Shown: positions 1 to 10,505 of the stretch, one piece after another | How positions within the stretch are numbered: the stretch's first letter is position 1 | Layout: every line of letters starts with the position of its first letter | Origin: Blastobasis lacticolella | Lineage: Eukaryota; Arthropoda; Insecta; Lepidoptera; Blastobasidae | Assembly: GCA_905147135.1 (NCBI GenBank) | Contig: LR990048.1 | Span: 2,216,563 to 2,280,562, forward strand | Direction of reading: 5' to 3' | DNA: 64,000 nt | The notes under the pieces: model-generated | What the model was told of the DNA's origin: nothing | The model's input: only the letters and a program-made list of their open reading frames with translations | Database searches by the model: none | Translations under genes and position numbers: made by a program

Positions 1-108
1 AGACCAGTTTTTTTTACTTAGTCTTGTAGAATCCACACAAGAGGTGGTATATGTAAGTACTATCGCTACAAATAGTCGAAGTTTAGGTAACTAAAAAAAA
101 TTTTTTTT
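1..108 (+). repeat. Dispersed repeat U, left copy
   Basis: This stretch matches 34246-34335 over most of its length, including the shared string ACTATCGCTACAAA and a following AGTTTAGG. It runs off the left edge of the window. Class unknown; the later copy lacks about 20 bases present here. Confidence 0.5.
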
Positions 109-1517
109 GTTTCACTTTGTGCTCAATCAGATCAACGGTTTGTGGGTCTCCTAAAAAGTGTTTTTTTTTGTATTCGATGACGTAGGATAACCTATGGCGC
201 CTTCACAGTAAAAAGCCATAACACCTCAACATTTTATAATTATTCTGATTTTAAAGTGCTCTCAGTTGCATAACTTTGTATATCCGTCTCGTTAATACGC
301 TGCCACTAGATGAGGAATGCTAAATTTAAATCCAGTTGCAGGAAGAAAACGGCCACATGGACAATTATCACTTATCACAATTATCACACTTTATGCATGG
401 TACTAACAAAAGTGTATTTCTTTACCATCTGTATTGTTTAAGTAGGTAATTATATTTAATTTTCCACACATTACAATTTGCAATAGGTACAGGCAATATG
501 TGGTTTTTGGAGGCCTGGAGACCTGTAACACAGGTTACTCGTAATCTAGTACAGGCTCCAGTCTCCACATACATAATACATCGCTATGTAAAAGTAGTAG
601 TAACAATGATTGCAAATGTGGAGAAAAAAAAATATCATACAAATCGAGACAATTTGGAGACCTTGGATTTCCCCATGGGAACTTGAACATGAACTTTCTG
701 GGTGCAATCTGATTATGCACATCTACAGGTCTAGAGTTCCTAAGGTATCTAACCGATTGAAAAGGCCTGTCTAATCTTTTTACTTTTTAATAGATTTTAG
801 AACAACTGGTTACGTCAGGGTAAAAAGATTCTGATTTCGACATGATGAAAAAGCAAAAAAATATTTACTTTTATAATATTACGTTGTGGTTAAGAGTATG
901 AGGGTAAAACCCGAATTAGATATAGTTTGTAAGCACATACCTATACCTATTAATATATCTTTTTTTAATATAAACTGCAATTTTTCAATATCTGATTGAA
1001 TTTAAACTATTTTGACATTATAACGTGAAGTGTCTAGCTCTTTGTAAATTACTTTTTTTTTAGTTCCTAAAACATACAACATAAGACGGCCTGATTTCAG
1101 GGAAAAACGTCCAATAGTCCCCAGACGCAATACCAATAAACAATTGAATCCCATTAATTAGTTTGTTGAGTGTGGAATTGTCATTGTTTCTAGACAATAT
1201 TAATATTATGTTACTTTATATGCATGTAGTTATACAATTTTCTATTAAACGGAATCGACACCATTACTTAGAGATAACATAGCACCTTATTTAACTTTTA
1301 TGAAACTACGTCCACATCAACCTTTTACTCCTTTCTTCCCACCTGTTACCTCAATTGTAATTATCAGTTGCTTACCACTACCACAGCTGAAGCCAAATAG
1401 ATGTCAAAATAACGTACCTGGAAAAAAATTACAACTGTAATTATTTATATAATATTAAAATACTGCTAAAACCAATGAACAATTGATTGCTTATTTATTA
1501 CCCGACTGCTGTAATAT
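109..1517. other. AT-rich stretch without recognisable gene
   Basis: Only short accidental ORFs are present. Positions 490-560 contain paired words (CCTGGAGACC and GGCTCCAGTCTC) that recur in the same order at 11090-11145, suggesting a decayed dispersed repeat. Nothing else is recognised. Confidence 0.5.
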
Positions 1518-1830
1518 ACGAGTGGCCTAATGGTTAAGGAGTCCGACTTGTACTCTCAGGTACCAATGACTCTTTTCTGAGTTATGTACATTAGCTGAAC
1601 ACGAACCAATGTTCTTACTGTGAGAGAAAACATTGTAATGAAACCTGCATATTCAGGCGGCTGAATGTGTATCCATAATTCAATCTGGTTAGGTTCCCCT
1701 GTTCAGGAGGTCAGATGGCAGTCCGTCCACTGTAATGATTTGATCTGCCAAATCCTGGATCATGGTCCAGGTGGACCCCAGGCCCTCGCGCGCGAGAGCA
1801 CGTCCAGAACTTTAACGCGAAGATGACCAT
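1518..1830 (+). mobile_element. SINE-A copy, diverged
   Basis: The copy starts with a degraded tRNA-like head (TGGCCTAATGG), continues through TGAGTTATGTACATTAG and TCAGATGGCAGTC, and ends at GATGACC. Order and spacing match the intact copy at 51779-52138, with an internal deletion near the B box. Confidence 0.75.
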
Positions 1831-1954
1831 ATACAGTGGGTGTAACAGTTTTTTCCATCCGCTCAATTGCGCCAGCGGTACTCAACATGCGATAATTTGT
1901 ATGACAGTTGTTATGCATGTACGTTTGAGGACAGAGAACAAGCATTGCTATCTA

Positions 1955-2085
1955 ACAAGGCAACGCAGCCAGCTTTCTGCCAGCCAGCCAGTAAAACTCT
2001 GTGGAGCAGTCTTGTATTTTTTTTATGTTTTTAAAGTCAAATTAGTAATCTTTATAATCTTTATTTATTTTACATCAGGATACAA
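1955..2085 (+). mobile_element. Possible fragment of LINE family V 3' end
   Basis: The string GGCAACGCAGCCAGCTTT matches the end of the V ORF at 51130-51147, and a T-rich tail follows in the same order. The match is short and the C-terminal residues differ, so this is tentative. Confidence 0.35.
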
Positions 2086-2324
2086 CCAAAAACAGATTGA
2101 CATAACAGGTACTACACAATATGATCGAAATATTACATTTTTTTTTATACAATACAATGCTGGTTGTAATTAGTCTTCCCAAACTAGGAAAATCCTGTGC
2201 TATGGGAAGCAGTTATTCCCATAAAACTAGGCTATATTAAAATTATTATTTTGATAGGCTGTGAACAGTCAAGCAAATTTCAGTATCCAACTTAGTTTCT
2301 GATTTTGTTCTCTAGTCAACCTAC

Positions 2325-2325
2325 G

Positions 2326-2375
<50 letters not shown>

Positions 2376-2390
2376 TGTGCGTGTGCGTGT
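2325..2390 (+). repeat. (GT)n microsatellite
   Basis: An almost pure GT dinucleotide run with a few GC interruptions near the right end. The short cysteine/valine-rich ORF across it is an artefact of the repeat. Confidence 0.95.
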
Positions 2391-2739
2391 AGTGTTTATT
2401 AATAGTCTCTATAAATATTTTGTACGCATATTCGGAATCCCGTGGACCGAATACCGCACGACACTTCAGAGATTTCCGTCATCTGTTCTAAAAATTTAGT
2501 TTTTAATCATTATTTTACGAGTAGGAAGTTGCGCCTGCGGCACCATAACTAAACCCTAATTTGTAGCCCATGTCCACTGAAACGTCTGGCCCGCCGCGCT
2601 CTCTTTCCTTCTGTGTTCGGTTTCCCGGCGAATTATCGCGATCGTGCGGTGCACTCAGAGCGTGTTAAAAATGCGTTACAAAAGCTACATCGAAACTATA
2701 TTTGGATTTGTAAAACTATATAGAAAACTAATATCAAAA
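2391..2739. other. Unassigned, moderately GC-rich in the middle
   Basis: Positions 2520-2665 are richer in GC and CpG than their surroundings (for example CCCGCCGCGCTC). No start, splice pattern or conserved protein could be attached to this. Confidence 0.4.
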
Positions 2740-2900
2740 TATTAGTGCTGCAAAACACCTATTGATTTGTCCAGCGTGCCCTAATATCTGCACGTGCGAG
2801 GATTTGTACGCGGCCACGGATAACGGTGTATCAGCGGCGGAGTACTGGTCCTCGCAAATTTGACCCGCCACTAGTCGACACGCAAAAGAAGAAGTGCTGC
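2740..2900 (-). repeat. Dispersed repeat W, longer copy (coding-like)
   Basis: On the minus strand this reads as an open frame containing CEDQYSAADTPLSVAAYKSS, preceded by pyrimidine-rich DNA and TTTACAG, so it resembles an exon. However, the core GCGAGGATTTGTACGCGGCC recurs at 9287-9306 next to a shared AGTCGACA. That marks it as a dispersed repeat rather than a single-copy exon. Confidence 0.45.
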
Positions 2901-2989
2901 AAACTGTAAAACAAAATAAAAATAACAATCTGATGTAGGATCTAGTGGGACCAACGTTATTATAATTAAAGTTAAATAAAAGCAATTGC

Positions 2990-3696
2990 CATCTATGTCA
3001 ATAACTTATTACAAATATACTGGACAAATTTTTCTTTTGAATGATATCAAAATACTCTACATTTTCCAAATATCTTGCACTATAATTAAATAGCTTTATG
3101 CTCCAAGACTGCATCGCACAGTAGGGGCAGAAAAAAACAATTTTAAGCCGTAGAAAAGAGTTCACACTACCATCTATATTTTGTAAGGTGAACTCTTTCA
3201 TCTGAAAGAAAGAAATAAAGAAAGATAACAAAAATTTGCGTCTGGCGGCATCCCCACAATTGGCGTTTCAGTGGGTATGAAAAAAATGTTAAGCACCGCT
3301 GCCTCACACCCTTTTTAAACGTCGTCCAAACAATTTCGTAAAACAACAAGGGCCAGCCCAACGAAGTTAGTGCCCCCGCCCCGACAGACAACTATCCATC
3401 AGGGGAGAACAAACTGAAAGTTCTTGTTTGCACGATTAACGAAATAAACTGCGCCTGGTTAGTATTCATAGTGAACTTGTCTCGTTACGCATTCCATGCC
3501 CGTGCGGAAATGAAATATGGACTATTCTCCGTGCATTTTGAACGGGCTGTAGCTGCGGCACTCATCTCCGATATATACATCGGTTGCTCGAAAACACGAA
3601 TAACAAAACACAGTCGAATCAACGTTTTTGACTTGATTGGAAACAAAACTTGGTCTAATTAGTAATATTTGCTGTGATCGGTTTAGACGCCAATAC
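2990..3696. other. No recognisable gene
   Basis: Short ORFs occur on both strands (for example 3471-3662, 63 codons), but none shows a recognisable domain, splice context or repeat match. Confidence 0.5.
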
Positions 3697-4244
3697 GGGG
3701 CCTAAAAAACCACATTAGAGTTTCACATAATTGTGATTCATATTAGAGAGCCACAAATTTATCTGATCTGGTTGCCAAATTCTCTAAGTGACAAAGTTGT
3801 TTTTTTTTATGTCTTACGGTAGGCAAACAGGCAAGCGGACCACGAGATGGAAAGTGGTCATCACTGCCTATAGACCAAGAGTATCGCCAATGCGTTGCCC
3901 ACCTCTATAACACGTTGCTCTGGCAGCGAAAAGGCAAATGCCACTCCACTGCCAAAGCCACAGTTCCCCAAATCCCCACCCCATGGAGCACTGGAAACCG
4001 TACTCACCGGCAGAAACACAATACTATTTAAAAGAGTATTATTTAGCTGCGATATTCTGTAAGGTGGAGGTACTTCCCCAGTCGGGCGGTTCCAATACGA
4101 ACGAGATACCCCGCTATACCCTATCTCTCTTAATTTCATTTTTGAATTGTCATGTCAATGTCAATAATAGCAACGCTGCAGTTAAGTTAGTGACACGTGA
4201 ATATTAATCATATTATAAAACGCTAATGTGCCTTTTTGGACCCC
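3697..4244. mobile_element. MITE P, split by a Z insertion
   Basis: The left end GGGGCCTAAAAAACCACATT and the right end (reverse complement of AATGTGCCTTTTTGGACCCC) match the inverted ends of the intact copy at 26303-26511. About 335 bp of element Z sits in the middle (3800-4134), so this MITE landed first. Confidence 0.75.
3800..4134 (-). mobile_element. Element Z (LINE-type end, full-length unit)
   Basis: A run of T at the left corresponds to a poly(A) tail on the minus strand, followed by GCAAACAGGCAAGCGG and AGTGGTCATCACTGCC, then the head ending near CTCTCTTAA. It is collinear with copies at 18196-18541 and 45013-45290. Confidence 0.8.
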
Positions 4245-4245
4245 A

Positions 4246-4512
4246 GAAGTCTGCATCATTATTATCATCACATCAGAGCCTTTCATAACCGGGACCAGGA
4301 TTAGAACATCTAGCTGCATACTTTGGAGTCTGCAAGGAGTCGCTGTCGTCGGATACTATGAGGAGGACTATATTAGCCGAAAGTGGTCCCCCCACTCCTT
4401 CTATTTCGATCAAATCTGTGCCCCTAGCTTCCATCGGCCCCCTATGACCTTTCATCATCTGTCCATCCCGTGGGGGATCGTCCCACACTGCGTTTTCGGA
4501 TAGTGGTCGCAA
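4246..4512 (-). mobile_element. Probable non-LTR 3' end with TGATGA-like tail
   Basis: The minus strand has a 79-codon open frame ending ...NPGPGYERL, with a stop directly followed by GTGATGATAATAATGATG. That tail resembles the RTE tails elsewhere in the window. No RT motif is present, so assignment rests on the tail alone. Confidence 0.4.
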
Positions 4513-4854
4513 TTACAGAAACTTTCCGCCCAATCGGCCATCGATTGTGAATGAAGCAGAAAACAAACAAAGCAAAACTAAATCAGTATTATATTAATTT
4601 CAAACACACGACCTTTGGATCAACAGGCAGGCAAAATTATCGAGCAAAATACGTCTATTATAAAACACTTAACAATTTAATACTTTCTGTTGTGACTTCA
4701 TGATGGAACTCCATTATTATCAATTTAATCAAAAAAAGAAAAAAGATTGCCTGGAAGAAAACGCTTTGTGCGATGAAGCCTGTTGGTTTTCCTGCTGTTA
4801 ATTTTACGTACCCATTGTATTCTTTTAAATATGCAATAAAGCGTTATTAAATTA
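4513..4854. other. AT-rich, no gene seen
   Basis: No ORF, repeat or motif could be supported here. Confidence 0.5.
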
Positions 4855-4968
4855 TTAATTCACCTTTTGTACACTAGTTGAAGGCCTGATGATGAGTAAT
4901 TCGAGACCGGTTGCAATTTGATAAAATTTGTATAATAATGTGAAACTAGTGTACAAAAGGTGACTTAA
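4855..4968. mobile_element. Small piggyBac-type MITE with TTAA target
   Basis: TTAA occurs at 4855-4858 and again at 4965-4968. Between them lie near-perfect 21-bp inverted ends (TTCACCTTTTGTACACTAGTT against GTCACC... on the other side). The 64-bp centre has no coding capacity. TTAA targets are diagnostic of the piggyBac superfamily. Confidence 0.7.
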
Positions 4969-5291
4969 TTCACTGTACTTATCAATTATTAATTTGTAAA
5001 ATACATTAATTTATGCAATGCTTAATAGCACAGCGGTAAAATATGAAGAGAACATTAATTTCTACGTCACGAATATCGTACGAGTTACGCATTGTGCGAC
5101 GCGAGATGGACTCGTTGATAATTTCATATTCGAAACGAGGGCGCGAATGTGTGAGACATAACGCCTTGTACTGAGGCGCACCCTCACCCTTTTATTGGCG
5201 AATGTCCCAGTATCATTTTTCCACACGTCCTCTTATAACGTCCCGTTTACGAACTGTTATATAGGCACACAGTTCGTAGTCTGTAGGTGTA
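4969..5291. other. No gene seen
   Basis: A CpG-containing stretch at 5060-5175 has no recognisable ORF or repeat match. Confidence 0.4.
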
Positions 5292-5740
5292 AGACTTTCG
5301 TGTTTATTCACTACACTTTCGTCACATGTTATCGACACATTGACGGGTTTTTTATACCACTAAGGTGGCAAACAAGCTTACGGCATGCCTGACGGAAAGC
5401 AGTCACCGTAACCTATGGGCGTTTGCAATACCAGAGGCATCTCCTTATATGTTGTACTCTCTAGGGAAAAGCTCTCCAGGTAGTTTATTCCATATCTTAG
5501 TGTGCGTAAAAGAACCGCACGGTTCGCGGCCAACTTGGCTCCAAGGTGTGAACTCCCTATCGGTGGCGAGTGGTGCGATGATAGAATGTAGCTGTAGGCA
5601 TCATGTCAAACAGTTCTTGAGAACAAACACCGTTGTATAAGCAATTAGTATTGTTTCTACCTAGATATTTCGACGCAGTTGCATGAACTATGGTCACGAG
5701 TAGATCGGTGCCGCTGTTTGAAGTCACAAGTTACTAACTT
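5292..5740. mobile_element. MITE R relative, split by a Z insertion
   Basis: Left part: AGACTTTCGTG, TTCACTACAC and ACATGTTATCG. Right part: ATGGTCACGAGT and GGTGCCGCTGT. Both occur in the R copy at 17064-17249. A Z copy separates the two halves here. Confidence 0.55.
5352..5640 (-). mobile_element. Element Z, diverged copy
   Basis: It starts at TTTTTTATACCACTAAGGTGGC and continues with CAAGCTTACGGCATGCCTGA and AAAGCAGTCACCG, matching Z on the minus strand. The forward 91-codon ORF over it is a shadow. Confidence 0.6.
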
Positions 5741-5847
5741 CTGGCGTGTGCAATTTATTGTATAGAATTAAAATGGATAGGCCTATTGTCAAAATCAGAC
5801 CACTCCGAAGTCAAATATTGCTCCAAAGAAGTCAGATATTATAATGT

Positions 5848-6565
5848 CCGACTTTCCGGGATGTGTCTGTGGAAATTTCCGACAACCTACAGCTCCTGGG
5901 TGTTGAGCTATCATCCAATCTCAACTTTGGACAGTACATCGAATCAAAAGCCAAGACTGCTGCAAAAAAACTTGGAATCCTCTCGAAGGTCAAGCGGTAC
6001 TTCACTTCAAGGCAGTTGCTTCAATTATATCAAGCACAAGTCCGATCTTGCATGGAGTACTGCTGCCACCTCTGGGATGGATCAGCCAAATACCAACTGG
6101 CTGCTTTGGATTCGGTGGAAAAACGGGCAAAGAGACTAATTTGTGATCCGCAGTTAATTGAGGCTAAGCTGCAGAGCCTCGAGCATCGGCGTAGGGTTGC
6201 GCGTTTGTCGGTTTTCTACAGGTTGCACTTCGGAGAGTGTGCGAAGCAGTTGCACGACCTCATTCCGCCGGCCCCTTTCCGCCATCGGGAGACGCGATCC
6301 GGGCGAGCGCTTCATCCTTATGTCGTGGATCTTCCAACTATCCGCACGAGCCGCTTTGGCTCGACTTTTATAATGCGTACGGCTAAGGAGTGGAATGCGT
6401 TGCCTGCGAGTGTGTTCCCTGATCAATATAATCTGGATGCCTTCAAGGCTAGAGTGAATAGGCTGTTCCTAGACAGGCATGCTCCATCATAGACCGCATC
6501 GTCACTTACCACCAGGTGAGGTGGCGGTCAAATGCCTGGCTAGTAGAGTAATAAAAAAAAAAAAA
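5848..6565 (+). mobile_element. 5'-truncated CR1/Jockey-type LINE (family J) with exact TSD
   Basis: The insertion is flanked by perfect 12-bp direct repeats ATATTATAATGT at 5836-5847 and 6566-6577. It starts inside the reverse transcriptase ORF, ends with an A tail after GGCTAGTAGAG, and carries the 3' UTR word TCACTTACCACCAGGTGAGG shared with the other J copies. The frame is still open, so the insertion is comparatively young. Confidence 0.9.
5863..6492 (+). pseudogene. C-terminal part of LINE reverse transcriptase ORF2 (family J)
   Basis: The frame gives about 209 residues without a stop. It begins near [20 protein letters not shown] and includes [16 protein letters not shown] and [14 protein letters not shown], and ends DRHAPS. 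This arrangement is typical of the region downstream of the RT catalytic core in CR1/Jockey LINEs. The endonuclease and the catalytic FADD box are missing because of 5' truncation, so it cannot be active. A frame extends a few codons upstream to a stop at 5842-5844, which is TSD sequence, so no native start exists. CR1 versus Jockey is not resolved. Confidence 0.85.
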
Positions 6566-6767
6566 ATATTATAATGTTATTAGACAACGGGATATGTGTG
6601 AACAAAGCGTGAGTAAGACGCTTAACTACGCGTCGATAAAACTCTAAATCAAAAGCTGTAACATCTCCATAATCAGTCTTTCTTTGTCTAAACTATATGT
6701 TTTCAACCGACAGCGACAGAAGAAGGGTTTCGTTTTTCAAGCGTATGTACGAGTATGTATGTATATC

Positions 6768-7010
6768 ACGTGTAAGTATGGTCACGTGTTGCGCAAGCCC
6801 CAGGGATACGTGGGAAATAGGTGTCTAAACCTGCCTTTTTCAGGAAGGAGGTCCCGCGGGAGACCTAAGAAGCGATGGATTGACATCGCCGAGTCGAACG
6901 CGAGAGCCAACAGCTTACGGCGTGAGGATACCGAAGATCGGGCAAAGTGGAGAAAGAAAAGCGGACCCTGGCAGTAGCCGGGATTGACCGCTCAGATGAT
7001 GATGATGTAT
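6768..7010 (+). mobile_element. RTE-2 LINE 3' end fragment
   Basis: The frame reads YGHVLRKPQGYVGNRC, then GRRSRGRPKKRWID, RREDTEDRAKWRKK and GPWQ before the stop, followed by CTCAGATGATGATGATG. This is the C-terminal tail and TGATGA-type end of an RTE-like LINE. A related end lies at 14206-14330. Confidence 0.8.
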
Positions 7011-7649
7011 GTATGTATATCTATTTATTTGTATCCGGATACATTTCGGAGACTGAAATGGAACTACCTTATCAAATACCCCCATATTCATGACACTGTT
7101 TTGCAGTCGACTATTCTCATAAACCACTTTGCTTCAACATTGATTGTGGAACTCTCTACCGAACGTACAGTCGTTTGATAAATACAACCGGGGAGGTTGC
7201 AAATCCAAAGTGAAAAACTCCTTTTTTTTAAGAGTGCTTCACCAGATCATGCGAACAAAGTTGCGGACAATATTCAGAAATAGGTAACTGATCATTCATG
7301 GAATTGTAAGTCACTAGAAAATTTATACACGATTTTCAACTTAATATACACGTATACCTTAAGATGATTCTGGCATGAGGCGCCATGCTAAAAATATTTT
7401 GGGAGCGGACTTGTGATATTTCGTACCCGGGATTAGTATCAATATTTATTCTGTGCCCGAGGATCAACTCCCTGATGCTAAATTTACACAGAGTGGCGTG
7501 TACAAGTACAGTGGCGAGTGACAAGTGCCCAGAGAGTGATTGTTTACACTACTGCGAGTCCAGTACAAGCACGTAATAATCCTGGCGTAATAATCAAGGC
7601 AGCTTGCAAGCTAACTTGACTTGCTACTGTCCGATCTGTTTACACCATT
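7011..7649. other. No gene seen
   Basis: Only short ORFs on both strands. Nothing could be tied to a family. Confidence 0.5.
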
Positions 7650-7906
7650 GTAGAGCTCGTCTAATCTAAAATGACGCGCCCCACTATCGCATTAACGCAC
7701 ACAAGCAAGTTTGAAATATGGACGCAAGACAAATACAAATGCCGTTGTAATTGGTCATTCAGTTTCCGGTGAAATTCAAATGTAGGAGCACGCGTCGTTC
7801 ATTGGCTCCCACACAGATGAAGTGTCGTTATCAATATTTGCACTCACACATCGAAATCAACTAACTAAGTAGTGGGGCGCGTCATTTTAGACTAGACGAG
7901 CTCTAC
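7650..7906. mobile_element. MITE S, copy 1
   Basis: This 257-bp element has inverted ends of about 36 bp beginning GTAGAGCTCGTCTA and continuing into ATGACGCGCCCCACT. TA inside the terminal GTAG/CTAC may be the target duplication of a Tc1/mariner-type element; no longer TSD is visible. Copies 2 and 3 are at 12521 and 17309 in the same orientation. Confidence 0.85.
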
Positions 7907-8284
7907 CTATTTACTTATTGATCGAGGTAATCCACCACTAGTTTATGATGATAGGGCGCTAAACGATCTGCAGGGGATGATAAAGTGATAAGACCGAATG
8001 GCACGAGTGCGGTTAAAACACTGATTTATTTGTCATACAAAGTGGTTAGCAACTAGTAATTTGGGGCAATGCATAGTATGCAGTTTGTGGCGTTCGCCCA
8101 GTCGTAGTTCAGTCGTATGCATAAATTGGGATATATGTACAGTGAACATGTACACTCATTGTAGTTATCAACTATGATTAATACGTAACCAATATAAATT
8201 AAGCCTGAACTACTATACTAACTACGATACTAATGCCTACGTCCCCTTAATGTCATGTATCTGAAATGACGACGATGAAGATAT
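7907..8284. other. No gene seen
   Basis: AT-rich, with short ORFs only. Confidence 0.5.
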
Positions 8285-8415
8285 ATAGTTAAATTATTTA
8301 TTGCTCACACAAGAATAATTACTTAAAAAGTACCGACAAAAACTATAACTAGTTGTGGGCAATGGCGGCCTTATCGCTGTAAGTGATCTCAATCAGGCAT
8401 CCTTTGTCTAAAGAA
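8285..8415 (-). mobile_element. Family K LINE-type 3' UTR
   Basis: On the minus strand, GAGATCACTTACAGCGATAA and GGCCGCCATTGCCC lead into GCAATAAATAA, the polyadenylation-signal end typical of family K. Related ends are at 10506-10790, 16081-16500 and 60232-60420. Confidence 0.55.
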
Positions 8416-8449
8416 CCGCTTAATACACAGGCAAGTCAACGACTTGGGC

Positions 8450-8683
8450 TTAAACTAGCGAACCTACGCCTAATACCAAGAACTTGTACAATGTAGAACT
8501 ACGATGAAGTTTTGATTTCTTTTGACCTAGACGGCGCTTAACGCTTTGAGCGGTCATTGACACTGGCTTACCGTACGCACTGTAGAAATCTTCTACATAG
8601 AATGCTTCAAAGTAGCGTACAACACACTTTTGCTCCGTCGCACAAGTTAATTTAGCGCTTGGTGAAGCCGGATCTAAATGCAT
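8450..8683 (-). CDS. Unrecognised 77-codon ORF upstream of a K-type 3' UTR
   Basis: The frame starts at an ATG immediately preceded by an in-frame TAA and has coding-like composition (for example ATEQKCVVRYFEAFYVEDFY and QSVKRRLGQKKSKLHRS). A basic stretch lies at about residues 48-62, followed by a hydrophobic C-terminus. The K-type 3' UTR with AATAAA begins about 35 bases downstream, so it could be the end of a LINE ORF, a retrocopy or a terminal exon. No domain is recognised; it may be accidental. Confidence 0.3.
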   Translation of the reverse strand: MHLDPASPSAKLTCATEQKCVVRYFEAFYVEDFYSAYGKPVSMTAQSVKRRLGQKKSKLHRSSTLYKFLVLGVGSLV

Positions 8684-9062
8684 TTACTTCATTACAAATC
8701 CCATAAAAGCGGTACGAGCACATCTGATGCGTTAATCAGAGTTAGTAAGAATGAAACGATTTTCATCGATCAAATCGAAGGCTCAATAAGCGATAACAAG
8801 ATTAGAACGTAAACGGATACCGACTAGATTACTCAACAAATTTACTGCGTAGGAGACTGGAGTTAAAAACATTTTCTCAAAAAAATTCCTTTGCCTGTAA
8901 CAAATGCGAGTTTGAAAAGCTTCGGATTATGTAATTATTGTCGTTAGCTCTAATTTTGAGGGTGGCTGTCTGTGAATTTCTCGATCCGTCTTCTCTTCCA
9001 TTTTGTTAAAGAAAATTTAAGGGTCAAACAATCTTTAATAGCAACGAGGTAATCATCGGAAA
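8684..9062. other. No gene seen
   Basis: AT-rich sequence with no ORF or repeat match that could be supported. Confidence 0.5.
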
Positions 9063-9240
9063 GGAAGGCTAAAGAATGGAACGCGCTGCCTGCGGGTGTG
9101 TTTCCTGATCATTATAATATGGCCGCCTTCAAGGCTAGAGTGAATAGGCTGTTCCTAGACAGGCATGCTCCATCTTCGACCACATCGTCACTTACCACCA
9201 GATGAGATGGCGGTCAAATTCCTGGCTAGTCTGATAAAAA
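9063..9240 (+). mobile_element. Family J LINE 3' end
   Basis: Carries GGCTAAAGAATGGAACGCG, GCCTTCAAGGCTAGAGTGAA and TAGACAGGCATGCTCCATC in the same order as 6380-6486, then the 3' UTR and a short A run. Only the last 35 or so codons of ORF2 remain. Confidence 0.9.
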
Positions 9241-9274
9241 AACACTTAACAGTCTACTAGCCTAGCTCTAGCCA

Positions 9275-9345
9275 GGATATAGCACACGCGAGGATTTGTA
9301 CGCGGCCACGGAGTACTAGTCGACAAGCCTAGAAGCAGAAGCGAA
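9275..9345 (-). repeat. Dispersed repeat W, deleted copy
   Basis: Shares GCGAGGATTTGTACGCGGCC and AGTCGACA with 2790-2885 but lacks about 45 bases between them. It has no open frame. Confidence 0.5.
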
Positions 9346-9829
9346 GGGTTGTTCTAAAGAAAATACTTTAAAAATCCACATAAAAAATACTTAGTACGCG
9401 AAGAGCGTCGCCCAAATAAGGGTGCACGTTCAAAGCAACAACGTCAACTCTTTTATAAAAGAGCGCTTTTCAAAGCAAAGAATCTTGAAAGTGATAGGTA
9501 TCTCCCATGTCACGCCCCGAGCGATGTATAGGTAGGCGCGTACGTGACGCAGGCACAGAAGGCGAGTGCCCCGTGGCTATATCTCAGTAACTCAACCTTA
9601 TTTAATAAGGAATGAGGTTATTGACGTGAAAAGATATGTACAATACTACCGTTAGCTGAGTACTCGCGAGGTAAGGAAGCTGAAGGCAGGGGTTTCGTTC
9701 TTGTACACCCATATCACATGAAATCGGTACACTAGTTTATTGTGTTCACCTTGGGAAGGTTACAGTAACCTTCTCTAAATACAAGTGTATATATATTTTG
9801 TATGTTATATTAGTTTCCTGTCACCAGGA
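9346..9829. other. No gene seen
   Basis: Mixed composition; no supported ORF or repeat. Confidence 0.45.
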
Positions 9830-10035
9830 CTATCATAGATCAGGTAAATTACAGTAGAGCGACTGCTATCTGACCTTCGTGACTCTATTAACAGTGGAAT
9901 TTGATCAGATATGATAACGGTTACACATTCAGTCGCATAAAAGTGCAGGTTTTCTCTTACTGTTTTCTTTGGCCGTAAGTATGACCTTCGTACATAAGAA
10001 ACTCACAAAAAGTCAATGGTACAAAGCGGCACTGC
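9830..10035 (-). mobile_element. SINE-A, 5' part missing
   Basis: Reads ATTACAGTAGAGCGACTGC, TGACCTTCGTGACTC and ACACATTCAGTCGC in the order expected for minus-strand SINE-A. It breaks off before the tRNA-like B box. Confidence 0.75.
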
Positions 10036-10505
10036 GACACGATTTTAAATATATATTTACCATCAAAAGTATATGAGAAATATCGCTACGAATCCAAACG
10101 AAAGAACGTACCTGCCTACTTGTTCTATATTCTACGCAACCTTCGGAAGGAACAATACCATCCATTTGGAGTGCTCCGCAAGGCTCCGCATTAGGCCCTA
10201 CGCTGTAGTGCTGAAATCAAATTACCAAGAGAGTATTGTTTGTACGCCTCGGCGTTGAGATATCCAGTGAAAATGCGAGGAGTATTTCCCCCGATCGGGG
10301 CAAAAAATAATATTGTTCCTCTCCAAAGTGAAAAGCTGTACCGTAGCTTTGTAGCACAGGTATTACTTTTATCCGCAGATTGAACTTTTATATCGAATCA
10401 AATAATCTCTATTTTCGTTGTTGTGTGCGAGGCATTTCTGTCTGAATTGAGACACTAGTGATTACGATTGGGTTTTTACAAAATCGTTATAACTGTTTCG
10501 TTTTT
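10036..10505. other. No gene seen
   Basis: Short ORFs only; no family match. Confidence 0.5.

Noticed and set aside
2305..2499. 64-codon ORF rich in Cys and Val
   Set aside because: It is the translation of a GT microsatellite.
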